DNA of 64,000 bases from Ophiosphaerella korrae (Eukaryota > Ascomycota > Dothideomycetes > Pleosporales > Phaeosphaeriaceae). Every line of letters begins with the position of its first letter. Positions within the stretch are counted from its first letter, which is position 1. The stretch lies in the NCBI GenBank assembly GCA_028456385.1, contig JALNQF010000228.1, forward strand, positions 1 to 64,000, in the 5' to 3' direction. A program made the position numbers and the translations under genes. Positions 1 through 11,629 of the stretch are shown here, piece after piece. Under the pieces are notes generated by a model, which was given only the letters and a program-made list of their open reading frames with translations, did no database searches and was not told the DNA's origin.

Positions 1-360
1 TAAGTTTTTACTAAAAGTTTACTTTTATATCTTTTACTTAATATCTACTCTTTAAATAATTAGAATTAAGTATAACTCTACTATATTAATTTAACTATAT
101 GTATCTAACTTATACTAAAAAATATTAGAAAAAGATACTAAAAATAAAAAGTTATTAAGCTTTGAAGTTAGCTTAAAAAAAAGTCCTCGAAACAGTTCAA
201 ATCCTAGCTCGCATCCGCTTAGTAATCAAAAATCGTAGTAGACTAAAATATAGACCCTAATATTTTCTTTAGGATTTATGTTCGCTTATATTTTTAGCTA
301 TTATATTCGTAGAGTTATTACTAGTTGAAAACTATAACTTTTTTTTGGGCTTTTTTTTCG
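1..360. repeat. AT-rich tract, RIP-like, no gene
   Basis: The first ~360 bases are strongly A/T biased, with many TA and TT steps and stops in every frame. The composition changes abruptly near 360, where kinase-like coding sequence begins. This is the usual look of a RIP-mutated repeat that truncates the 5' end of the next gene. The original element cannot be recognised. Confidence 0.5.
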
Positions 361-397
361 TGTCACCCCACTGTACCTGGTGAAGCCGGGAACGTTC

Positions 398-1085
398 AGT
401 GGCCATTCCACAGAGGTTAAAATAATAGATTTCGGAAGTGGTAAGTAGCATGTTGCACATAGTTAACAGCAGTTTGCTCAAATAAAATTAGCATTCTTTC
501 ATCAGGAACCGCCTATTACACTGCACGCGCCTTATCACATTCGTGCACCAGAGGCTCTTTTCGACCTGTGCTTCAATCAGTTTGTAGATATGTGGAGCAT
601 TGGCTGCATAGTACGCCAAGACATCCCCACAATATATTTGAATGCTAACAGGACCTAAGCTATTCGAAATATGTACGGGCAGACGGTTTATTAGTTGATT
701 ATTCGCGGACAGGTTCAGCGCCATTAGGGAGATACAGTCCCATATTGGCCCTCCTCCTGCACAATGGAAAACCAAATTGGGCAATGACATTCAAGACCAA
801 ATTGATCAGACAAAGCTAAAGCGCATGGATCTAAATCAATACTTCCAGCTTGCGTATAATCAAGATGAAGCACAGTTGGTAGACATGGAGGATGATGAAG
901 AAGACTTCCCAACCGAGGATTTCGAGAAGGCAAAGCGCGAATTTTCGGATACGGAGATACATTGCATAACTCAATTGCTATTGAGGCTTTTGAATTATGA
1001 CCCGGCATTGAGAGGAGATACAAAAGAGCTGTTGCGCAGCCCATGGCTGAGCAGAAACGACAATGAGGGAATTCAACTGCAATGA
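398..1085 (+). pseudogene. Protein kinase C-lobe relic (SRPK/CMGC-like), 5' truncated
   Basis: Three exons can be joined. About 398-440 reads KIIDFGS (DFG motif, subdomain VII). 492-610 reads HIRAPEA and DMWSIGC (APE and DxWSxGC, subdomains VIII-IX). 660-1085 reads LFEICTG, IGPPPAQW and a C-terminal LLRSPWL helix. The introns 441-491 and 611-659 have GTAAGT/GTACGC donors, AG acceptors and GTTAAC/GCTAAC branch sites, and phases match across both. The N-lobe (P-loop, catalytic Lys) and HRD loop are missing; the gene runs into AT-rich DNA upstream. A TGA at 696-698 interrupts exon 3 and could derive from CGA by C-to-T. The family resembles fungal SR-protein kinases, but the exact subfamily is inference. 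Confidence 0.7.
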
Positions 1086-1476
1086 TCGTATCATCGGCAA
1101 GAATACGAGGACAGTCGATTTTAGCATATGTTGGCAATCATGGTTCGTACACTTTTTTTTGCTAGCTTAGGCGACTCTCAATGTGATCTTTGGTTGACTG
1201 ATTGATTGATTGTGTTCAGATTAAACCCCTCAACTTGACGGCATCTGAGTAGATGAGCCAATCGGCATCCGAGTGGACGAGCCAGCGGCAGCGCATCAAT
1301 CAGATGCCAGCGGCAGCACATCGATCGCAGCGCTGCTGGCTTTGACGCTGGCAGCCATGACGTTGATGGCCGATCGCGATGCCTTGAGGAACGAAGAGAT
1401 GTAAGGCTGCTAGGGAGCCGAAAAACCAAACAGGAAAAAACCTACAACACTGCCACAGGTACAGTCACACTTCGAG

Positions 1477-1537
1477 TTCGTTATAGATTTCGTGTTCGTT
1501 ATAGATTTCGTGTTCGTTATAGATTTCGTGTTCGTTA
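1477..1537. repeat. 18-bp minisatellite, about 3.4 copies
   Basis: The unit TTCGTTATAGATTTCGTG is repeated head to tail at 1477, 1495 and 1513, with a partial copy from 1531. It lies in the 1138-1665 spacer, which also holds imperfect GC-rich repeats (1255-1345, AGCGGCAGC-type blocks) and no supported gene. Confidence 0.85.
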
Positions 1538-1665
1538 CATATACCTTTGTTTTAGGTAAAGCGTCGATCAAGTAGGTATAGCGTGGATGAAATTTTACCA
1601 CTAAGTTCCTGTGGCCCATTCCCTAGGCCGCAATGTATCTTTCTCTGTCAGATTGTGTCGGTGCC

Positions 1666-1998
1666 TCAGGCACCATTGTGGCTAGTATCGTGGCCAGTAG
1701 CCTGCGCGTGACCCATCTGCTGAATAGTTGTCACGTCTTTCATCAACTGCGATTGCGCTAAGCTCCTCCAAAAAAATGAGGAAACCACGCTCCAACTCAC
1801 TGGCCACAGAATAAGCCCGCCTATTGCCACCAAGAACAGTCCTCGCCACAGCAAAGTCAGTCGCGGAGAAACATGAGTCCCGTGCGTCCGAAATGGGAAC
1901 CATATCTTAGGCGGTGTCGCTACTATGTCTTGAGAACCCGAGGCAGGAGAAGCATCTTCAGCCGAAGCCTCATCTTGACTCTTTTCAGCATTGACTGC
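1666..1998 (-). pseudogene. In-frame tail of the NLR beyond its amber stop, one TM helix
   Basis: Directly after the TAG the same frame stays open for 110 residues to a TGA at 1666-1668. It encodes a Ser/Asp/Ala-rich linker (SQDEASAEDASPASGSQD) and a hydrophobic segment beginning LFLVAIGGLILW (1780-1840), followed by a polar tail. No ATG lies just after the stop, so it would be expressed only by readthrough or in an allele lacking the stop. Its continuous frame and plausible membrane anchor argue that it is the original C-terminus of the gene. Confidence 0.65.
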
Positions 1999-4900
1999 CT
2001 AGAGCGCATTACCGTGCGCGCCGCCCTGAGCGTTGACGTCGGCGCCTGCCCTGAGCAGCAGCTTCACGACCTGCCCGTGTCCCTCGGCTGAAGCCGCCTG
2101 CAGCGCGTTGCCGTAGTACCCACCCTGAGCGTTGACGTCGGCGCCCGCCCTGAGCAGCAGCTCCACGATCTGCCCGCGTCCCACAGCTGAAGCCGCCTGG
2201 AGCGCGTTGCCGTAGTACCCGCCCTGAGCGTTGACGTCAGCGCCCGCCCTGAGCAGCAGCTCCACGATCTGCCCGTGTCCCTTGGCTGAAGCCACCTGGA
2301 GCGCGTTGGCGTAGTACCCACCCTGAGCGTTGACGTCGGCGCCCGCCCTGAGCAGCAGCTCCACGATCTGCCCGTGTCCCTTGGCTGAAGCCACCTGGAG
2401 CGCGTTGGCGTTCCGGCCACCCTGAGCGTTGACGTCAGCGCCCGCCCTGAGCAGCAGCTCCACGATCTGCCCGTGTTCCTCGGCTGAAGCCGCCTGGAGC
2501 GCGTTGCCGTAGTACCCACCCTGAGCGTTGACGTCAGCGCCCGCCCTGAGCAGCAGCTCCACGATCTGCCCGTGTCCCTTGGCTGAAGCCGCCTGGAGCG
2601 CGTTGCCGTAGTACCCGCCCTGAGCGTTGACGTCGGCGCCATCCTCAGCCAAAATGCTCTTGACCAAGCTTCCATAACCACGAAGTGATAATATGTACAA
2701 CAACCCCGCATCTATATTATCTTTGGGGTATTCATGCTCATAGGAACGACGGATAGCGTTGAAAAAGCCTTTCCACCACTCGAACCAGCCATTGGCGTCC
2801 CTCAGCCACTTTCCGATTTCAGCGCCGGCTTGTCCGGCTACATCTTCAGCTAGGACCTTTTCTGCGTGGTTGAGTATATATTTCGCTGCATACTCTAGAA
2901 AGGGGTACTTGTGATGCAGTTTCCCGTATGCCTCCGTGCCTGTACTGCTAACTTGTCTAATGTGCGACCAGCAGCAAGTCCAGAGACGGCTGTGGCTGGC
3001 ACTCACAGGGTCTAGCTCCAGCGCCTGGTCCAACGTCTGCAGCCTCTTGTTCCGAAGGAGGAAATCGTTGACCGATAAATGAATGAACTGCACGGTTGCG
3101 GCATCCCCGCGTCGTATCTCGACGAGGCCTTTAGACAAGTGCTCAATGCTTCGCTGTATAGAATCGTGGTCAACATTGCTCATCTGACTCAAGCCCCCAT
3201 CCCCTGCCTCAACGGCAGCATAAAGCTCTTCTGGCTTCAGTGGTCGCTGGGCAAACAATACCCACTGTAGCATGAGTACTGTCTGAACCATATCTTCATT
3301 GTCTTTGTTAAACAGAATTTGGAACACTTCTTCCAGCTCGCCTGGGATGTTTTCAAGCGCATCCCGCATTGCCTTTCTCTTGCCCATCACCTTAAGGGAG
3401 GCTTTGTTCAGTAGTTTAACAACAAGGACAACCCACATGAAGATGCCATCCGCCTTTCTCTCGATCTCGGCCTCGATTTCGTCATCTCGTTTCGCCAGCT
3501 TCGCTTTGATATACGTCGTAATATCTTCCCGGTGGTCTTCGTTGTTCTCGACGGTCAACTCCAGGCACTTTGCAATTCTAAGAGGCGGATGATGGCGTCT
3601 GGAGAGACAGATCCTCAGAGTAGTGTTGTATTTATTCGCATGGATGCTCAGTGATTCGAGAAAGTCTACGGCGTCCTGCAGGTCTGCCTCATTGCATTCG
3701 TCCAGCGCATCCACGAAAAGAAGCAAAGGCTTTGATTTCCACTCTTTGATTACAGAAGTGATAAAAGCCTTTAGTTCTCGTTGATGCCACTCCCATTCAC
3801 GGTCTTGGCAGGTGATTTGCTTCTTGCGGTAGAACTGGAGAAAATTCTCACACAGCGTATCGTCTTTGTCCAGTAGCTGGTAAATAATTGACCGCATCAT
3901 GCCCAGTGGAGTCTTCTCCAGAGTGCTTCCTCGAGCGTTGAAGAAATACGCAGCGACTAGATGGTCGGAGAAGTTCGTTCTACAGTATTCCAGCGTATGC
4001 CTCATCAGCGTTGACTTGCCCGCTCCCGGTTTTCCTTTGATGCAGAGCACTCCATTGTTGTTCGTTAGGTCAGTGCGGTCCCGCCATTTTTGAAACTCGT
4101 ACGTCTCAAATAGCCAGTCGCACGTGTCTTCGACAGCGGCGCTTATGTCTTGCTCGCGGGAGTCGATCTCGAGGAAGCCGAGGGTGCGGAGGCAGGCTGT
4201 AAAAAGTGTCAGAGTTCTGGAGGTAGGCTGCAAGCCTAGCAAAGATTGCACCAACCTTCCTTTTCATTTTGTAAGCCTTGGACTGCATTGTGGGCTTGAA
4301 TAGGTCTGTGCGATTCGAAGTGAGGGCCTGCTGGGCCATGATGGAGAACTCATCAATACGAAGTCTTTCTCTATACAGAGCTGCATAGCTGCACTAACCT
4401 GGTATTGCTTCATCGACCGTCTGTGTCTTCACTATATCTGCCGCTGGTATCACCAGCAGCAGCTCCTTCGCGTATGCCGCCGCGGTTCCTGCCGCGTATG
4501 GTTGCCATCTCTTGTTCTTGTGCGAGTCGGCGTAGTCGCAGATTCCACGGATCACTAGGCACGGGAAACTATTCATCAGGCCGGCCGCCTCCATCTCGAA
4601 GCAGAGCACTCCTCCGAATTTTGAGCTGACCTTGTCTCGTTCCACGCCGTCCCTCATGACTTGATTTCCTGATGCGATCGTGCCGTAATGCACTGCGGGT
4701 GTGTCCCTCGTCCTCTCATCCCTCTGCACCTTTCCTGCGGCTGTGCACGATGCACACCCGTCCTCTCCAACATGCTTGTTTTCCACTTTGAACAGTACGT
4801 CGCCGCCTGCCTCATCGCGCGAGAAACCGGGAAGGTTACTGAGCTTTGACAAGTGTAGCGACAGACTATTTCTTCCTCGTCTTTGGTTAGCTCGAAGCTT

Positions 4901-5356
4901 CGTGACGGCGGCAAGGAGGATCGGGGGTGGAGCGTTGAGGAATCCTGTGCGCTCAAGCCCGCTTGGCGTTGACTTTCCGAAGTCGTACTGCACCACTCCA
5001 CCATGACCTTTTCCTGGTTGGCCGACAACAATGTCTCCGAGGCGAATGTCCGCTTCTTTGCTTGGAACGCCGCCTCCGATTCCCACCATCAGCCCAAATC
5101 GAATTGCCGGGAACGTAGACTTCATCTGCATGGCGACCGTCGCGGCGGAGTTGGTGCCTGTCTGGCCTGCTGGCAGGCCCGCGAGGACGACATTGTGCTC
5201 TCCGATGCACCCTAGTGTGTACACGTTTGTGTCATTGCCGTTTGGAGGAAGGTCTTGGTGCTCTTCGTCGAGCATCTCCTGTGCCGCAGTGAGCTCGTCC
5301 GGCAAGGCGCAGACCCAGCCCACCGTGTAGTCGTCGCGGCGGAGTCGGCGCGCCAT
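1999..5356 (-). CDS. PNP-NACHT-ankyrin NLR (STAND protein), ends at an amber codon
   Basis: Two exons, 4399-5356 and 1999-4196, join in phase across intron 4197-4398 (donor GTTAGT, acceptor TTTACAG) to give about 1051 residues. Residues 1-319 are a nucleoside-phosphorylase-like (PNP_UDP) domain with MVGIGGGVPS and FEMEAAG motifs, common as the N-terminal effector of fungal NLRs. The NACHT ATPase follows, with Walker A GKPGAGKST (~374-382) and Walker B LLLFVDALDEC. The C-terminus has six near-identical 33-residue ankyrin repeats plus a partial one. Translation stops at TAG (1999-2001), where the other repeats have CAG, so the stop looks like a recent C-to-T change; 111 further codons stay open to 1666. 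Such proteins act in the cytosol in non-self recognition or regulated cell death. A small extra exon inside the intron (around 4260-4340) cannot be excluded. Confidence 0.85.
2003..2640 (-). repeat. Tandem 99-bp ankyrin-coding repeats
   Basis: Six full units and one partial unit encode ADVNAQGG-xx-xNALQ-xASAxxxGQIVELLLRAG. The units are nearly identical in DNA; differences cluster at the same residues (YY, RN or AH after the GG; G/A before NALQ; A/V in ALQxAS; KGH, EEH, VGR or EGH further on). This pattern fits gene conversion with diversification at the ligand-facing positions of the repeat. Confidence 0.9.
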
Positions 5357-8300
5357 CTTTGTTTAGGCGTCGGCCAAACCATTCGCGGCTTGGCTGTAGG
5401 CTCGAATGAGGATGATGAATGACATGTACTGCGAATGCCTTCATCAGGCTGAATACTGTGTTCAGCTCTTGGCGCCAGCAGGGCGCGAAGGCCCTTTTGC
5501 GTGACTGGCTACCCAGCAAAAGTAGTGAGGCTGTTCCTATCGCCAATCGCGTCTACTGTGGCTGGCGTGCTTACCCAGCCTATGACGGCTCCAAGGCATG
5601 TTGAGGGGGAAGTAGCATGCGCCCTGACGAGACTGCCATTATATCGAGTCCATGCCCATTTCGAACTGACACGTCTCTGAATGGATGCGTTGGACTGAAT
5701 TCCACCACACAGGGAAAATCTGCATCACCGAAAATCGTTAGCCTGCCAAGGCCAAACTCAGGAATAGAGAACTTGGCTTGGCACTTGGTATGTTACGATG
5801 AAATATTGCCAAACCCTCCAGAAACACCACATCGACTACATCCCCGATGGCCACTCCAGCTAAGCAATCTTCCACAGATCCAGGCCATGAACATCGACTA
5901 ATCCAATATATTAACTCCAGACATGATTATATGATTATATAGTTCACATGTCAATACCATACATACTCATTAATATTTGAACTTTGAACTCGAAACCCTT
6001 CACAAACCTTCAAATTTGCACTCCACGCCATATGCTACATAGCTTCGTTCCTCAAGGCTTCTTTGGCACCCCGGTCGTTGGGCCAGCTATGGTCGTAGCA
6101 TCTGTCGCGGTATTTTTCGTCGTCGTAGCGCTCTTCGCCGTCGTCGTGGCCGTTATGATTATCGTACACGTCGTGGTTGTGCGCGTCGTGGTTGCATGAC
6201 GATGATGGAGGTTTCGGCGCTCGCCATCAGCAGCTTGAAGGAAGTTATGACTAAGGATGTGGCACAGCCTCCTATGTGGCTGTGCAATCCTGCAGGCCTC
6301 CCGCCTCTCGTCCTGCGGGTTCCAAGCCACCCCTTGTCTAGCATTCGTGTCCTAATATGCACCAAACCCCTGGCGTTCGTCTGTAAGCTGAGATCGACCC
6401 TGAGAGGATAGGTTATACCTGTTGAGATGGAATTAACCTACTACATCCATATGAGCTTTGCCATATTGATCTAGGAAAACGCCGAGTTATGCATGTTGGT
6501 ATCATTTTGGTGCTTTGGAAAGGTCTCAATCAAGTTAAGTCGCGGGGTGTATGCCGGCCTTCTTGGACGTATCCACAGCATGCATCTTTGATCGCCGGTT
6601 CACATTGTGCGTGAGGTATGCGAGAAGGGTACTATAGGGGTGCGCATAGCAGCGGGACGAGACATATCGTTTACGCGTCGGATATCGCCCGCGTAAAGGC
6701 CGTGGGCGCCGTTCCGCCTTAGCTGCGGGCTTGTCTGGAGGCTTGCATATGGATGCTGTCCAACCGGATGGAAATACGTGGTTCCTGTAGCTTATCGCAC
6801 GGCGAGGTCTTGCGGATGAAACAGTATGTCGAAGTTGAGAGATAGCGTTACATCTCCAAGATGTGATTTATGGTGTGTTCTGCCAACTAATCATAGCCGG
6901 TACAGCACGGTTCCACCTTTGCACGTGGGAGGTGTAACTACGTTTTGAGGCGTCAAAGATGTCTTACCCCGCTTGTGCACCTATGAAAAATGCAACAGGG
7001 CTAGCCCAGAATGTCGGCTCGAGATTCTGCGATACCCGGGGTAATTATCTCACTTCTGAATGGGACCGGCAAGGACGCCGCACGAGCTTCATCAAGCACT
7101 GGAAAAAGTGCGTTCCGAGCCACCGACAACCATAGGCCGGATCTTGCTGGGCTCTGGCTTCCAATCCTGGTTTGCATATTTCCTTGCAGCGAGTCACCGA
7201 GGCCGTCATCACAAGGGGCAGAGTGCCAAACGTAAAACGATTTGCTGCTCTCAAGGAACTTCCTGCCGAACACCAAAAGGAAGTTACGGCTGCATTGGCC
7301 AATATTGAGACTCACGCTACTGTCAGGCCCGTGATTGAGAACCTGCAGAGTAACCCTAAACGTTGTCTTGAGTTACCTACGCATCCATTACTTCACTCTT
7401 TAATTCTGGTCAATATGACTTTTGGAGCCAACCAGCGACAAAGAACTAATTCTCCCTAATACCTGCCGGTACGAGTAGCACGACGACGCCCTTTCTTAAG
7501 TGAGATGCATAACGGGCCCGCGGTACCCCAAGCTTCACAACAGCGGCAAGCGGCCATGGCGATTAGCTGTGGTTGTGACAGGTGCAATGGCTGACAAGTA
7601 GAGGATGTCGCCATCGGTGGCGATCAACGGCGCACTTTGGATTGCTGCGTGCCCGCTCGTGCCGCTGCGGTCGCCATGACCGTTACTCGTTGGTAGGCGT
7701 AGGTACCTACTGTTGTGTTCGAAATCAATCCGGACTCTAACCGATCAATTTGGTGGACAAGTGCATCAAGTACGTCGGTAGTTCTTTTGCACTTTGGCTT
7801 GAAATTTCAGGGCGCAAGGCAGTGGCCGTGGAGGCTCGGGTACGGTGCCGAGTTCGAGGTGCTTGACCGGGGCCACGTGTTGTGATTGGATATTGTTCAA
7901 TCGTTGATACTATGCCAGCCTTTTAGTATAATACAACACTGAAGCTGCTTGAAGATGAGATGGGTCTCAGATTTCCTAAGCACTTTAAACGTGAATACAC
8001 CTTATTGTAGTACATTTTCAAGTAGTATTTGCATAGTTAAAGATGCTGAATCCAAGTAACTTTAAGTGAACGAAAAGAGGTTCAGAAGTAGATACGACTT
8101 AGAATCCTATTCAAATGAACTATTTTGTCCGAACCTCAATCAGGCACTGAGTTGGTAGCCACGTGACTCCGGCTCCGTGCGGATACCCGTGCACAGGGCC
8201 CAGGAGCATATCAACCCCTTTTCCTTTGAACATAGAATAGAGATAGCAATGAACAACTAAGTTACTTGCCACCCCTACTACCCGGACGCTGTGTACACCT

Positions 8301-8475
8301 TGCAAACCGCTGTATGGACTTAGACATCTTGCTAACACCAAGTGCTGGCTAGCCAACGGAGCCCATTCAACACTATTTGAAATAATCGTTGACTTTGATA
8401 TCTAGCGTGCCTAGACTACTTGATGACATGGCTCGAGCTCTGCAGCGAAATCATTTGCGTGGATCAGGAATCCTT
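5357..8475. other. Long spacer without a supported gene
   Basis: No family could be recognised in this 3.1 kb. Around 6080-6200 a CGTCGT-type low-complexity block gives a Val-rich reading on plus and a Thr-rich or His/Asp-rich reading on minus. The 7172-7459 plus frame (95 codons) has ordinary-looking composition but no motif, and overlapping frames compete with it. The stretch could hold 5' regulatory DNA of the NLR and the 3' side of the dehydrogenase gene. Confidence 0.5.
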
Positions 8476-9501
8476 CTACAGACTCGACAGAACACCACCC
8501 TCCATCGAAACACCGTGCACCCCAAGTGTAAGAAGTAAAGAGTTTTTGATTTCATCAGCACGTTCCTTTAGCTCATCTACATCCCAATTGACCCACGTGA
8601 ACTTTCCTTTGAGAAATTCTGCTTCCTGGGATGTAAGCCAGACGAGGAAGTGAGCGGGGAGGTTGACTATCGATAAACAATTAGCTAATGCGGTTTAAAA
8701 AAAAAGACGAATGAAGTAGACCCTTGGGAGCATAGGATTGGGCCAAGGACCAAAAGAGTATGGCCACATTTACTTACTGTCATCGACCCCTATATCGGCA
8801 GTCGCCGACTCCGTGTTTATAACACCAGGTTGAATGTTGACAACATTTAGATTGGGGTTTTCGGCCTGGAGATACTCAAACATCCTGGTGTTTGCTATCT
8901 TGGTAGCAGAGTAAAGCCCGACTTTTGGAACTGGGCTGACGACTGCAAGGCCTGAGGTGATGTGGAAGACCTTGGCGTCGTGGGCTAGCAAGGGCAGCAT
9001 CGCCTGGATGGTGTTGAAAGTGCCAATAATATTGAGGTCTAGACCATTCTGGAATTCGTTATAGTCATAGCCTGCGAGAAATCCTGGAACTGGGAAGATG
9101 CCAGCGTTATGTACGAAGATGTCAATCTGACCCTCGTTGGCCTTGTTGATAGCATTCGCAAAGGCAGCATTGACAGCTTCACGCTTGCTCAGGTCGACGG
9201 CTTCGAAGATGACAGTAGTTTCCCCTTTGGAATTTGCCTTGCGGATTTCTTCGGCAGCTGCCTGTAGTTTATCGATTCGGCGACCGAAGATGACGATAAC
9301 TTTGGCGCCGGCTTGTGCAAAGGCAATGGCGGTGGCTTTGCCGATGCCGGTGCCACCGCCCGTGATGAACACGACTCTGTCAACGACTCGCAGCTCTGGG
9401 CGGAGTGGCGAGATCTGGGGATATGGCTTGTTGTGCCATGTCCTGGTGAAAGATTTGAAGTATTTGTCACCTGGGTAGAGCTCAGTGTTGCTACCCATCA
9501 T
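8476..9501 (-). CDS. Short-chain dehydrogenase/reductase (SDR)
   Basis: Two exons, 8778-9501 and 8476-8666, are split by a 111-nt intron (8667-8777; GTAAGT donor, TTAGCTAATT branch region, ATAG acceptor) and join in phase to 304 residues. The Rossmann fold shows the cofactor glycine motif TGGGTGIG, the structural HNAG, a catalytic Ser in HITSG and the catalytic YSATK. The first ~40 residues before the Rossmann strand are an extension with no clear signal peptide. It probably oxidises or reduces a small alcohol or ketone with NAD(P)(H) in the cytosol; the substrate cannot be told. It is intact, unlike many genes downstream. The two leading Met codons leave a one-residue doubt about the start. 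Confidence 0.88.
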
Positions 9502-9698
9502 TTCGTGACTTTTGAGTGAACAATTTTTGTGAGTCTTGGAAAAGAAGCGAGACTAATCACCAGAGTGTGCGAGAAATCTGGTAAAGGCGTATATATTGGA
9601 AATCTTTGCGCAGTAATTCAAATACAAGATTTCATTTTTTTGAGACGGCTGCGACCAATTTATACGCGCTGATGGGCCCACTAACGAATTCAAGCCTA

Positions 9699-11409
9699 CT
9701 GTGGTTTTCGGCGTATGTTTTGTCACCCCCCTGAGGATGGCACAGATCAATGAAAGGGCCACGCTCGTGCCCTGCCCCCCCACATGATTTATGTCATAGA
9801 TATATAATACTAGTATTTTATGTACAAATTGTATCGTTTTTAATATTTCGTGTGCTCTCCTTAGGCATCAATGACAGCCTAACACCGAAGTGGCTTCTCC
9901 TTGACCAATTTCTGGGTTAGTCATCTGAGTCACGTTGCAGGCCGCAGTAGGCCGTAGCTGCGCAAAGCGCAAGATAAGGGCTCCGAGGGCCCTTAGGCAA
10001 TATATACTGTTCTGCTCCTGTATTCAACATTGTTGAATACTCGGTTACCTTTTTGGGTTTGTTTGGCGCAGTGGGGTAGAGCTGCGACATACCATATATA
10101 TGCTTAACAGGGTTTAAATCAGGTGAGTTTGCAGGCCACTATATAGGCCTAAATCCACGCTCCTTACACTCTTACATTATTGCAATAGCTTTATGAGACG
10201 GAGCATTATCTTGAATATAAAATAGGTAAGGATTTATACGTAACTAGCCGTGTATAATAGGCAGTATTCGCTAATAAAAGCGCTCCTAATTAATAGAGCC
10301 CTAGTCCTTCTCCTAGAACACATAAGGGCCTTTTGTAGTACTAGAAAATGACCTCTAAAACATCCACCCTCTCTTTCTCTAGACCTTATTAACTAGGCAG
10401 CTCTTATTATACTCCTTTCCTTGCTTCCTTATAACGTACGTCTTTGTATAGCGCCCTCCTGATACCTAGGTTTCGTTAGTCTACAGTAATATACGCCATT
10501 GCTTGAAGGTCTAGTTAATATAGGCCTTTGCCTACCTAAGGCGGTCATCCTTATGTTTTTGTGTGAGAGAAGGCTTTGCGTAGGCTACTCGTCGTTTATA
10601 ACCTCTTAATTTAAGGTAGTTTTGAATAGCCTTTTCACCTACTCTGTAGTGAGCAAAGGGACTAATAGCGAGCTCGTAATAAGTTATTTGTCTTATACGG
10701 CGACTCTGGCGAATATATTATTTGATTTCGTCGATCTGGGCATCTGTAAGGGATAGAGGTGTAACGAAGGTTCTCCGAACACTCGAGACTCTCGTGAACT
10801 CTGGTACGAGTTGGGGGCGGGGCCGATATACCAAAGATCATGACATTGTATAGTTGTAATCCAAAGCGGGGCTGATGCGCTACACAGGCGCATAAAAGGC
10901 TCGATACTTGCGAAGAGAGTAAAGCAAGTATTATTCTCCCTTAGATACTAGTAGTACTATCAAATACTATCTGTCATCCCTTCACTATCTCCTGTGGCCT
11001 ACGGCAAGTACTATTGTCTTCCAGCTACCTCTTAACAAGAGGACGACCACTACGCTTTGTAGGCGTAACATTTTTACTGGTAATTGCGTAAGAAACTTGT
11101 CGTACGGATAAATTTAAATAGGAGGTAATCTAACGAGGGCTATGCCCTGCTCTATAGAGTACTCTGGCGGATAAACGCTCGTCACGAGTAGTATGCCTAC
11201 TACTACGCTTTTTAGGTGATGACGGGTTTAATAAGCTAAAAATTTGCATGTGTGGCCAGTAAATAAGAATAAATGACTGAATCAGCGAAACGATAATACC
11301 TGATTACCTAGTAATTTATATGGGGGGCGGGTGGTTTGTGTTCTAAATCGAATATTCTAGTTCCGTGACATCCCTCAGGGGGTGACAAAACATACGCCGA
11401 AAACCACAG
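9699..11409 (-). mobile_element. Tc1/mariner DNA transposon relic with TIRs and TA target site
   Basis: The element is 1711 bp and is flanked by TA (9697-9698 and 11410-11411). Its termini begin CTGTGGTTTTCGGCGTATGT and are identical for about 32 bp, then similar to about 46 bp. The interior is A/T-shifted, with a minus-strand transposase full of TAG/TGA codons. The termini are much better preserved than the interior. Confidence 0.9.
9990..11260 (-). pseudogene. Tc1/mariner-like transposase, RIP-degraded
   Basis: Read on the minus strand, the N-terminal helix-turn-helix part (~11050-11240) shows TTRDERLSARVLYRAG, NLSVRQVSYAITSKNVTP and KRSGRPLV. The C-terminal catalytic part (~10040-10220) shows YIQDNAPSHKAIAI, then ANSPDLNPV (the third catalytic acidic region of the DDE/D core). 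In-frame TAG and TGA codons at several sites correspond to CAG, CGA or TGG in relatives, as RIP would produce. It cannot encode an active transposase. Confidence 0.85.
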
Positions 11410-11629
11410 TATATTAAATGGCTCAAGCGGGATTATCAGTTCCTTGGAAGATGTACTCTGAGTATCAATGGGAATCGCCGATTTGGTGGGTCGTAATTAC
11501 GAACGTTGAATGATCAACGAATGACGTTCTTTTAAAATCTTCCAAGGGTAGGTTAGAATTATAGTACGTTTAAGGTAAAGCTAGTTTGACTAGCGACTAT
11601 AAATATCTACGTTTTAAAATAGCTAGGAT

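Noticed and set aside
185..215. tRNA T-arm-like GTTCAAATC
   Set aside because: No acceptor, D or anticodon stems can be built around it in the AT-rich tract.
1477..1537. CRISPR-like direct repeats
   Set aside because: Units are contiguous with no spacers, and the genome is eukaryotic; a minisatellite.
2064..2711. 215-codon minus-strand frame rich in Arg/Ser/Cys repeats
   Set aside because: It is the +1 frame shadow of the tandem ankyrin repeats; its periodicity simply mirrors the 99-bp units.
4653..5031. Alternative minus frames inside the PNP domain
   Set aside because: Overlap a continuous frame with clear nucleoside-phosphorylase motifs.
5984..6199. Valine-rich plus-strand frame resembling a membrane helix
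   Set aside because: It comes from a CGTCGT-type low-complexity run; the opposite strand gives Thr- or His/Asp-rich readings, so composition alone explains it.
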